64,000 nt of DNA from positions 1-64,000 of the forward strand of contig NZ_JADMLH010000015.1 of assembly GCF_016464385.1 (NCBI RefSeq), written 5' to 3'. The notes below the pieces were generated by a model. It was not told the origin of the DNA, did not search any database, and saw only the letters and a program-made list of their open reading frames with translations. Source of the DNA: Nucisporomicrobium flavum. Its GTDB lineage: Bacteria > Actinomycetota > Actinomycetes > Mycobacteriales > Micromonosporaceae. Every line of letters starts with the position of its first letter. The stretch's first letter is position 1. Shown here piece by piece: positions 1 to 8,311 of this stretch. The position numbers and the translations under genes are program-made.

Positions 1-295
1 CGTAGCCGGCGAAGTCGACGCCGCGTTCGGGGTCGAACTTGTCGACGGCTTTGATCAGGCCGACGGTGGCGGTCTGGACGAGGTCGTCGGTGGGCTCGCC
101 GCGGCCGGAGTAGCGGTGCGCGAGGTGGCGGGCCAGCGGCAGCCAGGCCTCGATCGCCCGGTCCCGCAGCATCGCGCGGGAGGGGTGACCGGAAGGCATC
201 GCGGCCATCGCGTTGAGCAGATCGGCGGCGCTGTCCGCCGGCGCCTCGCTGATCCGGGTCGGTGCGTGAGTCGCGGTCGACTGGGTAACAGTCAT
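1..295 (-). CDS. RNA polymerase sigma factor, SigF/SigB/SigG family (5' part only)
   Basis: Only the first ~98 codons are inside the window; the gene runs off the left edge. After about 40 low-complexity residues, the sequence from roughly residue 50 (AWLPLARHLAHRYSGRGEP, then DDLVQTATVGLIKAVDKF and DPERGVDFAGY) is a clear sigma-70 region 1.2/2.1-2.2, the part that binds the core polymerase beta' subunit. The family serves stress response and sporulation in actinobacteria and is normally held by an anti-sigma factor; no partner is visible here. The ATG at 293-295 is preceded by a good GGAGGA ribosome binding site. The assignment to the SigF/B/G group rests on the short N-terminus and region 2 wording; the subgroup cannot be fixed without region 4. 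Confidence 0.88.
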   Translation of the reverse strand, partial: MTVTQSTATHAPTRISEAPADSAADLLNAMAAMPSGHPSRAMLRDRAIEAWLPLARHLAHRYSGRGEPTDDLVQTATVGLIKAVDKFDPERGVDFAGY

Positions 296-329
296 GTCGT
301 GGTCCTCCCTGGCCCCTGTCCGGAGAGCC

Positions 330-350
330 GGCCCGGCGGTCAGCCGGGCC
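330..350 (-). other. Hairpin in the sigma-gene leader
   Basis: GGCCCGGC and GCCGGGCC form a perfect 8-bp stem with a 5-base loop about 35 bases upstream of the sigma factor start. It probably lies in the untranslated leader; a role in translation or RNA stability is only a guess. Confidence 0.4.
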
Positions 351-518
351 CGATCGGGTCGGGGATGTCGCTGTATCGGGTCGACGGTGGTCGATGAGAC
401 CCCCGTTGTCCAGGCACGCTTGGCCCGTTCGGTTACAACGACCTTAGCCGAGAGGTCGATCGCTGACTAGCCGAAAGTATGAGTCACTTTTAGTAGCTGC
501 ACGGTCACTGTCGATAAT

Positions 519-531
519 GTACGCAGCGTAC
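519..531. promoter_or_regulatory. 13-bp palindrome upstream of the sigma factor
   Basis: GTACGCAGCGTAC is a perfect palindrome around a central A, placed between the end of copC and the sigma factor start, about 225 bases upstream of that start. The rest of the 248-base gap 296-543 is AT-richer than its surroundings (for example around 470-515) and very likely carries the sigma gene promoter, but I cannot name convincing -35/-10 boxes. Binding protein unknown. Confidence 0.35.
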
Positions 532-543
532 GGGCTTGATCAC

Positions 544-1101
544 TCAATGGCGACGGCGGGCCACCAGCAGCGCTCCCGCACCCGCCAGCACCACCCCGGC
601 GGCGACCGCGGCGACCGGCCACCAGGGCACGCCCTCATCCTCCGCGAGCGCCACGGGCACCACGGCGGGGCTCGCCGAAGCGAGCGCGGCGGGGCTCGGC
701 GCGACGGGCTCCGGAGGCCGCGTCTGCTCCGCCGGATCCCGGACGCTGAAGGCGTACGAGCCCTGGACCGGGTGACCGTCGCGGGACACCACCCGATAGG
801 CGACCGTGTACCCGCCGTTCGGCAGGGCGTCGGTGAACGCCACCGAGCCCACCTTTCCGTCGGCTTCCGGCGTACCCGTGGCGATCTTCTGCTTGTCCGG
901 CCCGGTGACGACGATGGTGAGGAAGCGGTCGTCGAGCTCCTGCAGGAACCGCAGCTCGACACCCTTAGGAGCATTCTTGAGCACGGCGTTCTTCGCAGGA
1001 ACGGCCTCGACCATGGCGTTGTGCGCCTCCGCGGGGCCTGCGGCCGAGACGGCGACGACGGCAGCGACCACAGCGGCCGTCAGGAATCGGAGGATTCTCA
1101 C
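544..1101 (-). CDS. CopC-domain copper-binding protein, secreted and C-terminally anchored
   Basis: A 185-residue protein with a signal peptide (ILRFLTAAVVAAVVAV...GPAEA) cleaved so that the mature chain begins with His27, the usual first copper ligand of CopC proteins. The CopC beta-barrel follows (AVPAKNAVL, LRFLQELDDRF, then DGHPVQGSYAFSV with the second conserved His). A Pro/Ala/Ser linker leads to a C-terminal membrane helix and an RRRH tail, so the domain is displayed outside the membrane. The GTG at 1099-1101 was chosen because AGGA lies 5 bases upstream and it starts directly at the signal peptide; the frame is open further upstream but would overlap the peroxidase gene. It is the third gene of a copper operon, 20 bases after the DyP peroxidase gene. 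Confidence 0.85.
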   Translation of the reverse strand: MRILRFLTAAVVAAVVAVSAAGPAEAHNAMVEAVPAKNAVLKNAPKGVELRFLQELDDRFLTIVVTGPDKQKIATGTPEADGKVGSVAFTDALPNGGYTVAYRVVSRDGHPVQGSYAFSVRDPAEQTRPPEPVAPSPAALASASPAVVPVALAEDEGVPWWPVAAVAAGVVLAGAGALLVARRRH

Positions 1102-1121
1102 GACTGTCCTTTCTGGATGGC

Positions 1122-2288
1122 TCAATGCAGCACCTGGTCGCCCACCCAGCCGCCCGGGGCACATCCGGGCGGCACCGCGAAGACCGCCGAGCCGATCGGG
1201 GTGATCCACTCGTTCAGCAGGTCCCGCTCGGCGAGCCGGCGCTGGATGGGTACGAACTGCCGCTCGACGTCCGCCTGGAACGACACGAAGATCAGCCCGC
1301 TGTCCGCCCGCCCGTCCGCCCCCGGCGCGCCGTCGTAGTTGTACGGCCGCCGCAGGATCCGCAGCGCCTCGTCGGACACGTGGGCCCGGGTGACGTGCGC
1401 GAAGTCCGGCATCACGGGCAGCCCGGTGGCGTCCACCGCGGCGAAGTCGGGCTCGTCCCGCTCGCGTATGCCAGTCAGCGGCGCACCGGTGTCCAGCCGG
1501 CGGCCGACCGCGAGCTCCTTGTCACGCCGGCCCAGCTGATCCCAGCGCTCCATCTCGGCGCGGATCCGCCGGACGACCATCGTGCTGCTGCCGTCCGGGC
1601 GCCACACCGCCGCGGCGAACGACGGCGTGCCGATCTCGGGGTTGCGCGTACCGTCCAGCTGGCCGAGCAGGTTGCGCTGGGTCTGCGTGTCGTCCTGGAT
1701 ACCCCGGCCGCGACGGAAACCCTGCTGCACCCACCGGACCGCGGCGAACGGCCGCGCATCCTTGACGAGTACGCGCTGAGCATGCGCGACGGTCACCGGG
1801 TCGTCGGCGCAGATCTGCAGCAGCAGGTCCCCGCCCGTCCAGCGGGGCAGCAGGCGGTCGATCGGGAAGCCCGGCAGCTCGCGTACGGGCGCCGCCACCC
1901 CCGCCGCCCGGTAGAGCCCCGGCCCGAACCCGAACGTGACGGTCAGCCGCGCGGGCAGCAGGGACAGCTCCGCCTCGGTGTCGGCCAGCGGGGGCTCGCC
2001 CCGGGTCAGCCGGGCGGCGTCGTCGCTGAGCAGGCGCAGGAGCCGGCCGAGCGCCGCCCGGTCCGTGCCCTGGTGCAGACCGAACGAGACGAACGCGGCG
2101 TGTGCCTGCGCGTGCGTCTCGACCCCTGCCTGGCGCGGGCCGTGGAACGGTTCTGTGGTCGTACCGTCGGAGGGTTGCGCGGCCATGCTCGGGCTCGCGC
2201 CGTCCTGCATGGCCGCTGCGGTCGCGAACGCGCCGGCCGCAGCGGCGGCCACGCCCGCCGAGAGCGCGGCCCGGCGGCGCAGCCTCAC
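1122..2288 (-). CDS. Tat-exported DyP-type haem peroxidase (DtpA/EfeB class)
   Basis: A 388-residue dye-decolourising peroxidase. The N-terminus RLRRRAALSAGV followed by an Ala-rich stretch is a twin-arginine signal, so the haem enzyme is exported folded. The family's GxxDG motif is present as GQLDG (209-213) followed by TRNP; a later FAHVTRAHVS contains the likely proximal haem ligand (His298). Start is a GTG whose GTGA overlaps the stop of the upstream PCuAC gene, so the two are translationally coupled. In Streptomyces a DyP peroxidase (DtpA) sits with Sco and ECuC copper chaperones and helps mature the copper oxidase GlxA; the neighbours here suggest a similar copper-linked role, although no Sco gene is present. 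That link is inference. Confidence 0.9.
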   Translation of the reverse strand: MRLRRRAALSAGVAAAAAGAFATAAAMQDGASPSMAAQPSDGTTTEPFHGPRQAGVETHAQAHAAFVSFGLHQGTDRAALGRLLRLLSDDAARLTRGEPPLADTEAELSLLPARLTVTFGFGPGLYRAAGVAAPVRELPGFPIDRLLPRWTGGDLLLQICADDPVTVAHAQRVLVKDARPFAAVRWVQQGFRRGRGIQDDTQTQRNLLGQLDGTRNPEIGTPSFAAAVWRPDGSSTMVVRRIRAEMERWDQLGRRDKELAVGRRLDTGAPLTGIRERDEPDFAAVDATGLPVMPDFAHVTRAHVSDEALRILRRPYNYDGAPGADGRADSGLIFVSFQADVERQFVPIQRRLAERDLLNEWITPIGSAVFAVPPGCAPGGWVGDQVLH

Positions 2289-2800
2289 CGGGGCGCCATG
2301 CTCGGGGCGTAGCTCTCCGCGGCGCCGGTGAAGGGCTTCGCAACCGCGCGGAAGTCCATGGTCCTGCCGTCGGCGAAGGCCAGCGTGAAGGTCACCTCGT
2401 CGCCGGCCCGGACCGGCCGGGACAGGTTCATCAGCATGAGGTGGTCACCGCCGGGTTCCAGCACGTGGCTCGTGCCGGCCTTGACCAGGAGCCCGCCCTG
2501 CTTGGGCCGCATCACCATGGCGCCGTCCTGCATCGCCATCTCGTGCAGCTCCATGGCGGACACCGGTGAGCTCGCGGCGACCACGGTGACGTCGGCCGGG
2601 CCGTCGTTGACCAGCGTGCCGAAGGCGGCGGTCATGCCCTTGTCGGCGGCCTTCACCCACGGGTCCCGGACGGAGAAGCCACCCCCGCTCGCCGACGGCT
2701 GCGGCGCGCCCGCTGCCTCGGTGGCCGATCCGCAGCCGGCCGAACCGAACGCCACCACGGCCGCCGCCGCCAATGCCAGAACCCTCGCTGCCCGCATCAC
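2285..2800 (-). CDS. PCu(A)C-type periplasmic copper chaperone lipoprotein
   Basis: A 171-residue protein with a short signal peptide ending in a lipobox (FGSAGC, Cys23), so it is probably lipid-anchored to the outer face of the membrane. The core carries the copper site of the DUF461/PCuAC family: His86 in ELHEM, Met97 ten residues later, then His120-x-Met122 in DHLMLM, matching H-x10-M-x~21-HxM. PCuAC proteins deliver Cu(I), classically to cytochrome c oxidase. First gene of the operon pcuAC-dyp-copC; its stop overlaps the peroxidase GTG by four bases. The 96 bases upstream (2801-2896) should hold the operon promoter, but no obvious box or metal-regulator site was picked out. Confidence 0.88.
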   Translation of the reverse strand: MMRAARVLALAAAAVVAFGSAGCGSATEAAGAPQPSASGGGFSVRDPWVKAADKGMTAAFGTLVNDGPADVTVVAASSPVSAMELHEMAMQDGAMVMRPKQGGLLVKAGTSHVLEPGGDHLMLMNLSRPVRAGDEVTFTLAFADGRTMDFRAVAKPFTGAAESYAPSMAPR

Positions 2801-2896
2801 ATCTCCGTCCGCGTTCCAGTGTCGGAAGCGTTGGTCGGATGCGGGCGGGCGCTGGTTCCTCGCGACCCGCGCGAGATCAGCGGGACACCCGGGGCG

Positions 2897-3415
2897 TCAC
2901 TCGTCCTCGTCCCGCGCCTTCTTCTTCTCCTCTTTCTTCTCCTCGCGTTCGAGGGCGAGGTCGAGCGCCAGCACCGCGGCGATGATCAGCAGGGCGTCCT
3001 CGCCGGCGGAGACCTGGACGGCGTACGTGTCGCGGATGGTCAGCCACCGCTTGGAGACCGCGGCCACGTCCCGGCCGCCGCGCTCGATCACGTACTCGTG
3101 GTCGAGCAGGTCGCCCTTCATCGTGAGGTCGTCGGGGCCGGGCACGTCGATCGTGAACCGGTCCCGGAACGGCGTGAAAAGCTTCTTGCGGACCTCGGCG
3201 GCCTTCTCACCGCCGATGCGGATCTCGTACGTCGGCCGCAACGCCACCAGGTGCCGGTGGACGCTGGCGACCTCGACGCCGGCCGGGTCCTCGATCACCA
3301 CCCGGTCCCGGGCGCTGAACACCTTGCCGTCCACATGGAACAGCTTGGTGCCGTGCTCGTCCAGCACGTCGAAGTCGTCGCCGAACGCGAAGAACCGCTC
3401 CCTGATCACAAACAT
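2897..3415 (-). CDS. LURP-one-related / scramblase-like beta-barrel protein
   Basis: A 172-residue protein starting MFVIRERFFAFGDDFDV, with the string FHVDGKVFSARDRVVIED typical of the LOR/YxjI family (tubby-like beta barrel). Members are small cytoplasmic proteins that may contact membranes or lipids; biochemical function is not settled. The C-terminus is a hydrophobic helix (ALLIIAAVLALDLAL) followed by a highly charged Glu/Lys tail, which suggests membrane attachment. The frame is open upstream but the ATG at 3413-3415 starts at the conserved family N-terminus. It follows the alcohol dehydrogenase gene on the same strand, separated by a strong hairpin, so it may be transcribed separately. 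Confidence 0.8.
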   Translation of the reverse strand: MFVIRERFFAFGDDFDVLDEHGTKLFHVDGKVFSARDRVVIEDPAGVEVASVHRHLVALRPTYEIRIGGEKAAEVRKKLFTPFRDRFTIDVPGPDDLTMKGDLLDHEYVIERGGRDVAAVSKRWLTIRDTYAVQVSAGEDALLIIAAVLALDLALEREEKKEEKKKARDEDE

Positions 3416-3436
3416 GCGCCCGATTCTGCGCGCAGT

Positions 3437-3470
3437 GGCCGCCCGCCGCACATCCGATCGGCGGGCGGCC
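3437..3470 (-). terminator. Strong hairpin after the alcohol dehydrogenase gene
   Basis: GGCCGCCCGCC and GGCGGGCGGCC form a perfect 11-bp stem around a 12-base loop, starting 8 bases beyond the dehydrogenase stop. There is no T-run, as is common for actinobacterial terminators. Confidence 0.65.
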
Positions 3471-3477
3471 CGCTCCG

Positions 3478-4662
3478 TCAGGGCTTGAGCACGACCTTGA
3501 TGCAGCCGTCCTCCTTCTTCTTGAAGATGTCGTACCCGTGCGGCGCCTCCTCGAGCGGCAGCCGGTGGGTGACCAGGTCGTCGACGCCCAGCGGGTCGTC
3601 GTCGCCGGTGAGCAGCGGCAGGATGTCGTCGACCCAGTGCTTCACGTGGGCCTGGCCCATGCGCATCGTGATGCCCTTGTCGAACAGGTCGAACATCGGC
3701 ATCGGGTCGGCCTGGCCGCCGTAAACGCCGATGATCGACACCGTGCCGGCCCGGCGGACCGCGGCGAACGCCGTGCGCAGCGCGGCCATCCGGTCCACAC
3801 CGGCCTTGTCGATCGCCTTGCGGGCCATCGCGTCGGGCAGGAGGCCCGCCGCCTTCTGCGCGAACTCCTGGAACGGCGTGCCGTGCGCCTCCATGCCGAC
3901 CGCCTCGACGACGCTGTCCGCGCCGCGGCCGTGGGTCAGCTCGTACACGGCGGCCGGGATGTCGTCGATCTCGTCGAAGTTCAGTGCCTCGACGCCGTTG
4001 CGGCGGGCCATCTCGAGGCGTTCCGGCACGTTGTCGGTGGCGATGACGCGCTCGGCGCCGAGGTGGCGGGCGATCCGGGCGGTCATCTGCCCGATCGGGC
4101 CGAGGCCGGTCACGAAGACCGTGCCGCCGGGAGCGATGTCGGCCCACTTCGCGGCCTGCCACGAGGTGGTCAGCACGTCGGAGAGGAACAGGTAGCGCTC
4201 GTCCGGGTGCTGCTCCGGGACCTTGATCGGGCCGAAGTGCGCCTGGGGCACCCGCAGGTACTCGGCCTGGCCGCCGGGGACCTGGCCGTACAGCTTGGTG
4301 TAGCCGAACAGGGACGCGCCCTTGCCGTGCTCCTTGACCTGCGTCGTCTCGCACTGGGCGTAGTAGCCGCGGCTGCAGAAGAAGCAGTAGCCGCAGGAGA
4401 TGTTGAACGGGATCACCACCCGGTCGCCGGGGCGGATGTGGGTGACCTCGGGACCCACCTCCTCCACGATGCCCATCGGCTCGTGGCCGAGGATGTCACC
4501 CTTCTCCAGGTACATGCCGAGCACGTCGTACAGGTGCAGGTCGGAGCCGCAGATCGCGGTGGAGGTGACCTTGATGATCGCGTCCGTGGGCTCCTGGATC
4601 TTCGGGTCGGGAACGGTCTCGACGGACACCTTCTCGGTGCCCTGCCAGGTCAGTGCGCGCAT
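3478..4662 (-). CDS. Zinc-dependent alcohol dehydrogenase (formaldehyde-dehydrogenase-like)
   Basis: A 394-residue medium-chain dehydrogenase. The catalytic zinc site is seen in ICGSDLHLY and GHEPMGIVEEVG, the structural zinc cysteines in the stretch ISCGYCFFCSRGYYAQC, and the NAD(P)-binding Rossmann turn in VTGLGPIGQ. The insert-rich C-terminal half (PFQEFAQKAAGLLPD...) resembles glutathione-independent formaldehyde dehydrogenases and threonine-dehydrogenase-like MDRs; the substrate cannot be told. The ATG at 4660-4662 is preceded by GGAGGA and starts MRALTWQG, the usual family beginning, although the frame is open several hundred bases further. Divergent from the SDR gene at 4787. Confidence 0.85.
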   Translation of the reverse strand: MRALTWQGTEKVSVETVPDPKIQEPTDAIIKVTSTAICGSDLHLYDVLGMYLEKGDILGHEPMGIVEEVGPEVTHIRPGDRVVIPFNISCGYCFFCSRGYYAQCETTQVKEHGKGASLFGYTKLYGQVPGGQAEYLRVPQAHFGPIKVPEQHPDERYLFLSDVLTTSWQAAKWADIAPGGTVFVTGLGPIGQMTARIARHLGAERVIATDNVPERLEMARRNGVEALNFDEIDDIPAAVYELTHGRGADSVVEAVGMEAHGTPFQEFAQKAAGLLPDAMARKAIDKAGVDRMAALRTAFAAVRRAGTVSIIGVYGGQADPMPMFDLFDKGITMRMGQAHVKHWVDDILPLLTGDDDPLGVDDLVTHRLPLEEAPHGYDIFKKKEDGCIKVVLKP

Positions 4663-4786
4663 GCGGTCCTCCGCGTCTCGGCTGTCGTCGTCACCTCTCG
4701 TGGTGCCCGGTGACACCGCGGATATGCCTGGATTAACCACCCGTCGACCGGGCACCCGGAACGAAGACAACGAGGAGGACGAAACC

Positions 4787-5590
4787 ATGACGACTCCCAC
4801 CGAGCGTCCGTTCGCGGTGGTCACCGGCGCGTCCAGCGGCATCGGGTACGAGCTGGCCCGGCAGTTCGCCGACCACGGGTACGACCTGCTGCTGGCGGCG
4901 GAGGACACGGACATCGAGCAGGCCGCCGTGGACCTGCGCCGGGACGGGCAGAACCAGGTCACGGCCGTGCGCGCCGACCTGGCCACGTACGACGGCGTCG
5001 AGAAGCTGTACGCCGAGATCCGAGCGGCGGGCCGGCCGGTCGACGCGATCGCGCTGAACGCCGGCCGGGGCATGGGCGGCGACTTCACCCGCGAGACCGA
5101 CCTGGCGCAGGAGATCAACATCATCGACGTGAACGTGACGTCGACGGTGCACCTGGCCAAGCGGGTGCTGCCGGACATGGTGGCGCGCGGCGAGGGCCGG
5201 GTGCTGTTCACCTCGTCGATCGCGTCGATGATGCCGGGCACGTACCAGGCGGTCTACAACGCGTCGAAGTCGTTCGTGCAGTCGCTGGCCGAGGCGCTGC
5301 GCGAGGAGCTGAAGGACACCGGCGTCACCGTCACCTCGCTCATGCCCGGCCCGACCGACACCAACTTCTTCCACCGCGCCGAGATGGACGACACCCGGGT
5401 CGGCGCGAGCAAGAAGGACGACCCGGCGCAGGTGGCGGAGCAGGCGTACAAGGCCCTGATGAAGGGCGAGGAGAAGGTGGTGGCCGGCTCGGTCATGACG
5501 AAGGTCCAGGCGGCCGCGTCGAAGGTCATGCCGGACAGCGCGAAGGCCAAGATGCACCGCAAGATGGCGGAACCGGGCTCAGCGGACTGA
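4787..5590 (+). CDS. SDR-family oxidoreductase
   Basis: A 267-residue classical short-chain dehydrogenase. It has the cofactor turn TGASSGIG near residue 15, the NAG motif (ALNAGRG), a catalytic Ser in TSSIASM and the YNASK active-site Tyr-Lys. The C-terminus is unusually Lys-rich (AKAKMHRKMAEPG). An AGGAGGA ribosome binding site lies about 6 bases before the ATG. It is divergent from the zinc dehydrogenase with a 124-base shared promoter region that includes the near-palindrome GGATTAACC. Substrate unknown. Confidence 0.85.
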   Translation: MTTPTERPFAVVTGASSGIGYELARQFADHGYDLLLAAEDTDIEQAAVDLRRDGQNQVTAVRADLATYDGVEKLYAEIRAAGRPVDAIALNAGRGMGGDFTRETDLAQEINIIDVNVTSTVHLAKRVLPDMVARGEGRVLFTSSIASMMPGTYQAVYNASKSFVQSLAEALREELKDTGVTVTSLMPGPTDTNFFHRAEMDDTRVGASKKDDPAQVAEQAYKALMKGEEKVVAGSVMTKVQAAASKVMPDSAKAKMHRKMAEPGSAD

Positions 5591-5605
5591 GCCCGGCCCC
5601 TCAGC

Positions 5606-6364
5606 TCACAGTTGGGTCCCGCCGGACACCTCGATGCGCTGGCCGGTGATCCAGCCGGTCCGGCCCGTGAGCAGCGCGGCGATGGCGCCACCGACGTCCT
5701 CGGGACGTCCCATCCGGCCCATCGCCGCCTGCGCGGCCAGGTGCGCGCGTACGTTCTCGTCGTCGCGCAGGATGCCGCCGGCGAAGTCCGTACCGATCGG
5801 GCCGGGCGCCACCACGTTCGCCGTGATGCCGCGCGGGCCGACCTCCCGGGCGAGGTAGCGGGTGAAGACCTCGACCGCGCCCTTCGCCGCCGCGTAGGCG
5901 GCCCAGGGGCCGTCCGCGCCGAAGCGGGTCAGGCCGGTGGAGAAGTTGACGATCCGGCCGCCGTCGGCGATCAGCGGCAGCAGCTTCTGGGTGAGGAAGA
6001 AGACGCCGCGAAGGTGTACGCCGAGCAGCTCGTCGAAGGCGGCCACGGTGGTGTCGGCGATCGGGGCGCCGAGCCCCACGCCGGCGTTGTTCAGCAGGTG
6101 GTCGAAGGTGTCGCGGTTCCAAGTCGTCCGCAGCGTCTCGCGGACCTCGGCCGCGAAGGCGTCGAAGGTGCCGACCTCGCGGGTGTCGAGGCGCAGGGCC
6201 ACCGCGGTCCGGCCGGCCTGCTTGACGGCGTCGGCCACGTCCGCCGCCTCGGCGGCGCCGCTCCGGTAGGTGATGATCGAGTCGATGCCGGCCTCCGCCA
6301 GCGCGAGGGCCGAGGCGCGGCCGAGGCCGCGGTTGCCGCCGGTGATCAGGGCGATTTCGGGCAT
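5606..6364 (-). CDS. SDR-family oxidoreductase (3-oxoacyl-ACP-reductase-like)
   Basis: A 252-residue classical SDR: TGGNRGLG cofactor turn at the N-terminus, NNAGVGLG, STGL with the catalytic Ser, YAAAK active site, and the family ending ITGQRIEVSGGTQL. The upstream in-frame ATG at 6385 has no ribosome binding site, whereas the ATG at 6362-6364 has AAAGGA 6 bases before it, so the shorter form MPEIALITGG is chosen. It is downstream of the MmyB-type regulator on the same strand (43 bases) and convergent with the SDR at 4787. Probably NADPH-dependent; substrate unknown. Confidence 0.85.
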   Translation of the reverse strand: MPEIALITGGNRGLGRASALALAEAGIDSIITYRSGAAEAADVADAVKQAGRTAVALRLDTREVGTFDAFAAEVRETLRTTWNRDTFDHLLNNAGVGLGAPIADTTVAAFDELLGVHLRGVFFLTQKLLPLIADGGRIVNFSTGLTRFGADGPWAAYAAAKGAVEVFTRYLAREVGPRGITANVVAPGPIGTDFAGGILRDDENVRAHLAAQAAMGRMGRPEDVGGAIAALLTGRTGWITGQRIEVSGGTQL

Positions 6365-6406
6365 GGAAGGTCCTTTCAAGGACATGACAGGGGTACGCGG
6401 AAAGCG

Positions 6407-7249
6407 TCAGAGACGCTGATCGCCGAGCACGGACAGCAGCTGGAGCTTCTCGTGGCTCTCGGTGCCCGGTACGGCGGTGAAGACCAGCAACACCTGTGAC
6501 TGGTCGGGGTCGATCAGGGTCTGGCAGTGCACCTCGATGACGCCGAGCTCGGGGTGCGCGATGCGCTTGAGCTCGGTGTGGGTGGCGCTGATGTCGTGCT
6601 CCGCCCACACGGCGCGGAACTCGGGGCTGACCTCGTGCAGGGCATCCACGATGGCGGCGGCCCGGGAACCGTTGCCCTCACGCGCGTACGCGACCCGCAG
6701 CTGAGCCGTGAAGATCCGCCCGTGCGCCGGGTGGTCCTCCTCGGGATAGATCGCCCGCGCGAGCGGATCGGTGTACCAGCGGTACACCATGCTCCGGGCC
6801 ATCCCGGTCCAGCGGGAGTCGTCGCCCATCAGCGCGATCGCCGGCCGGGTCTGCCGCAACGTCTCGCCGAGGTGGCTCAGCACCTGCGCCGGCGTGTCCT
6901 CCAGCCGGTCCAGGATGCGCATGATCCCGGGATTGATGTGGTCGGAGCGAAGCACCCGCCGCGGCGCCGCGTGCCCGGCGAGCCGGAACAGGTGGTCCCG
7001 CTCGTCGAGGGAGAGGTGCAGGCCCCGCGCGATGGCGGCGAGCATCTGCTCGGAGGGAGTCGGGCCGCGCTGCTGCTCGATGCGGCTGTAGTAGTCGGCC
7101 GACATGCCGCACAGGGCCGCGACCTCCTCGCGGCGCAGCCCGCCCGTGCGCCGGCGCGGCCCCCGGGGCAGTCCCACGTCCTCGGGCTGCAGCGCTTCCC
7201 GGCGCGTACGCAGGAAGTCGGCGAGCTGGGCGCGGTCCACGGGTCCCAT
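6407..7249 (-). CDS. Helix-turn-helix regulator with MmyB-like ligand-binding domain
   Basis: A 280-residue protein. The N-terminal 80 residues form an XRE-type DNA-binding domain with the family motif RRTGGLRREEVAALCGMSADYYSRIEQ in pieces (GGLRREEVA, YYSRIEQ). From about residue 100 comes the MmyB-like PAS-type sensor (GIMRILDRL, PAIALMGD, WYTDPLAR, HPELGVIEV). Relatives often repress a neighbouring SDR and respond to lipids or aromatics. The ATG at 7249 has the GGGAGG box almost touching it; the in-frame GTG three codons later has better spacing. It lies 6 bases after the SDR stop at 7256 and is probably co-transcribed with it. Confidence 0.88.
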   Translation of the reverse strand: MGPVDRAQLADFLRTRREALQPEDVGLPRGPRRRTGGLRREEVAALCGMSADYYSRIEQQRGPTPSEQMLAAIARGLHLSLDERDHLFRLAGHAAPRRVLRSDHINPGIMRILDRLEDTPAQVLSHLGETLRQTRPAIALMGDDSRWTGMARSMVYRWYTDPLARAIYPEEDHPAHGRIFTAQLRVAYAREGNGSRAAAIVDALHEVSPEFRAVWAEHDISATHTELKRIAHPELGVIEVHCQTLIDPDQSQVLLVFTAVPGTESHEKLQLLSVLGDQRL

Positions 7250-7255
7250 CCTCCC

Positions 7256-8167
7256 TCAGCCCCGGGCCGGTACGCGGCTCGTGAGCTCCTCCGACACACG
7301 CCAGAGCCGCTCGGCGTCCTCGGTGCTGCGGGCGGACGGATAGATCCGCTGCTCGGCGGGCGCGCCGGTGAAGTGGCCGAGCCCGCCCGGCCCGTAGAAG
7401 CGGCCGCCCTCGGCTTCGGGGCTGGTGGCGGCGTACAGGGCGGAGCGCAGGCCGTGGTCCGCTTTCTGGACCGGATAGCCCAGGCCGGAGAGCCGCTTGA
7501 ACAGCGCGGCGAGCGGCTTCGGCAGAGTGGACTGCAGGTTCGTCGAAGCCAGCCCCGGATGGGCGACGTTGCTGGTCAGGCCCCACGTGCCGGCCCGGCT
7601 GCGCCGGTCGAGCTCCAGCGCGAACAGCATCCCGGCCAGCTTCGACTGGTTGTACGCGCGCCAGGCGCCGTACCCGTTCCCGCTCTGCAGGTCGTCCCAG
7701 GCGATGCGGCCGGAGCGGGCGCCGAAGCTGGTGTGGGTGGTGACCCGAGCCCTTCCAGCGCGCAGCAGCGGCAGCAACCGCGTGGTGAGCAGGAAGTGAC
7801 CGAGGTAGTTGGTCGCGAACTGCAGCTCGAGGCCGTCGGGGCTGGTGTGCCGGGTGGGCAGCGCCATCACCGCGGCGTTGTTGATCAGGATGTGGATGGG
7901 ACGGCCCTCGCCGAGGAGCGTGTCGGCCAGCGCGCCGGCGGACCGCAACGAGGCGAGGTCGAGGGTACGGGTGGAGACCGTCGCCCGGGGAGCGGCGGCG
8001 CGGATGCGGTCGAGGGCGGCGCGGCCCTTGGCGGCGTTGCGGACCGGGAGGACCACCTCGGCGCCGGCGGCCGCCAGGCGGGTCGCCAGCCCCAGGCCCA
8101 TGCCGTCGCTGCCGCCGGTGACCACGGCCAGCCGGCCGGTCAGATCCGGTACGGAGATGTCTGTCAT
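7256..8167 (-). CDS. SDR-family oxidoreductase (retinol-dehydrogenase/protochlorophyllide-reductase-like)
   Basis: A 303-residue SDR of the longer type. It has VTGGSDGMG, DLASLRS, INNAAVM, the catalytic Ser in THTSFGARSG and the YNQSK active-site motif, with an extended C-terminal region after residue 200 (NVAHPGLASTNL). This layout matches enzymes annotated as retinol dehydrogenase or light-dependent protochlorophyllide-reductase-like. The ATG at 8165-8167 starts MTDISVPDLTGRLAVVTGG. Forms a two-gene unit with the MmyB-type regulator downstream, which probably regulates it; divergent from the aldo/keto reductase at 8389. Confidence 0.85.
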   Translation of the reverse strand: MTDISVPDLTGRLAVVTGGSDGMGLGLATRLAAAGAEVVLPVRNAAKGRAALDRIRAAAPRATVSTRTLDLASLRSAGALADTLLGEGRPIHILINNAAVMALPTRHTSPDGLELQFATNYLGHFLLTTRLLPLLRAGRARVTTHTSFGARSGRIAWDDLQSGNGYGAWRAYNQSKLAGMLFALELDRRSRAGTWGLTSNVAHPGLASTNLQSTLPKPLAALFKRLSGLGYPVQKADHGLRSALYAATSPEAEGGRFYGPGGLGHFTGAPAEQRIYPSARSTEDAERLWRVSEELTSRVPARG

Positions 8168-8245
8168 GCCCTGAAGCCTGGCCCGCGCCGCCGCCCGGAT
8201 GAAGGTCGCATCGATCCACGGACAACCAGTCCCTGGATACGCCGG

Positions 8246-8277
8246 GGCGCCGGCCTCGAGAGTGAGCGGCCGGCGCC
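8246..8277. other. Perfect 10-bp hairpin between divergent genes
   Basis: GGCGCCGGCC and GGCCGGCGCC pair around a 12-base loop in the 221-base gap between the SDR and the aldo/keto reductase. Because the flanking genes point away from it, it is more likely a leader structure or insulator than a normal terminator. Confidence 0.4.
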
Positions 8278-8311
8278 TCGGAACGGGGGACGTGCGGTGC
8301 TGGGGACGGTA

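Noticed and set aside
116..397. A 93-codon plus-strand frame at the left edge
   Set aside because: It overlaps the sigma factor on the opposite strand and reads as Arg/Gly/Pro-rich sequence with no family resemblance.
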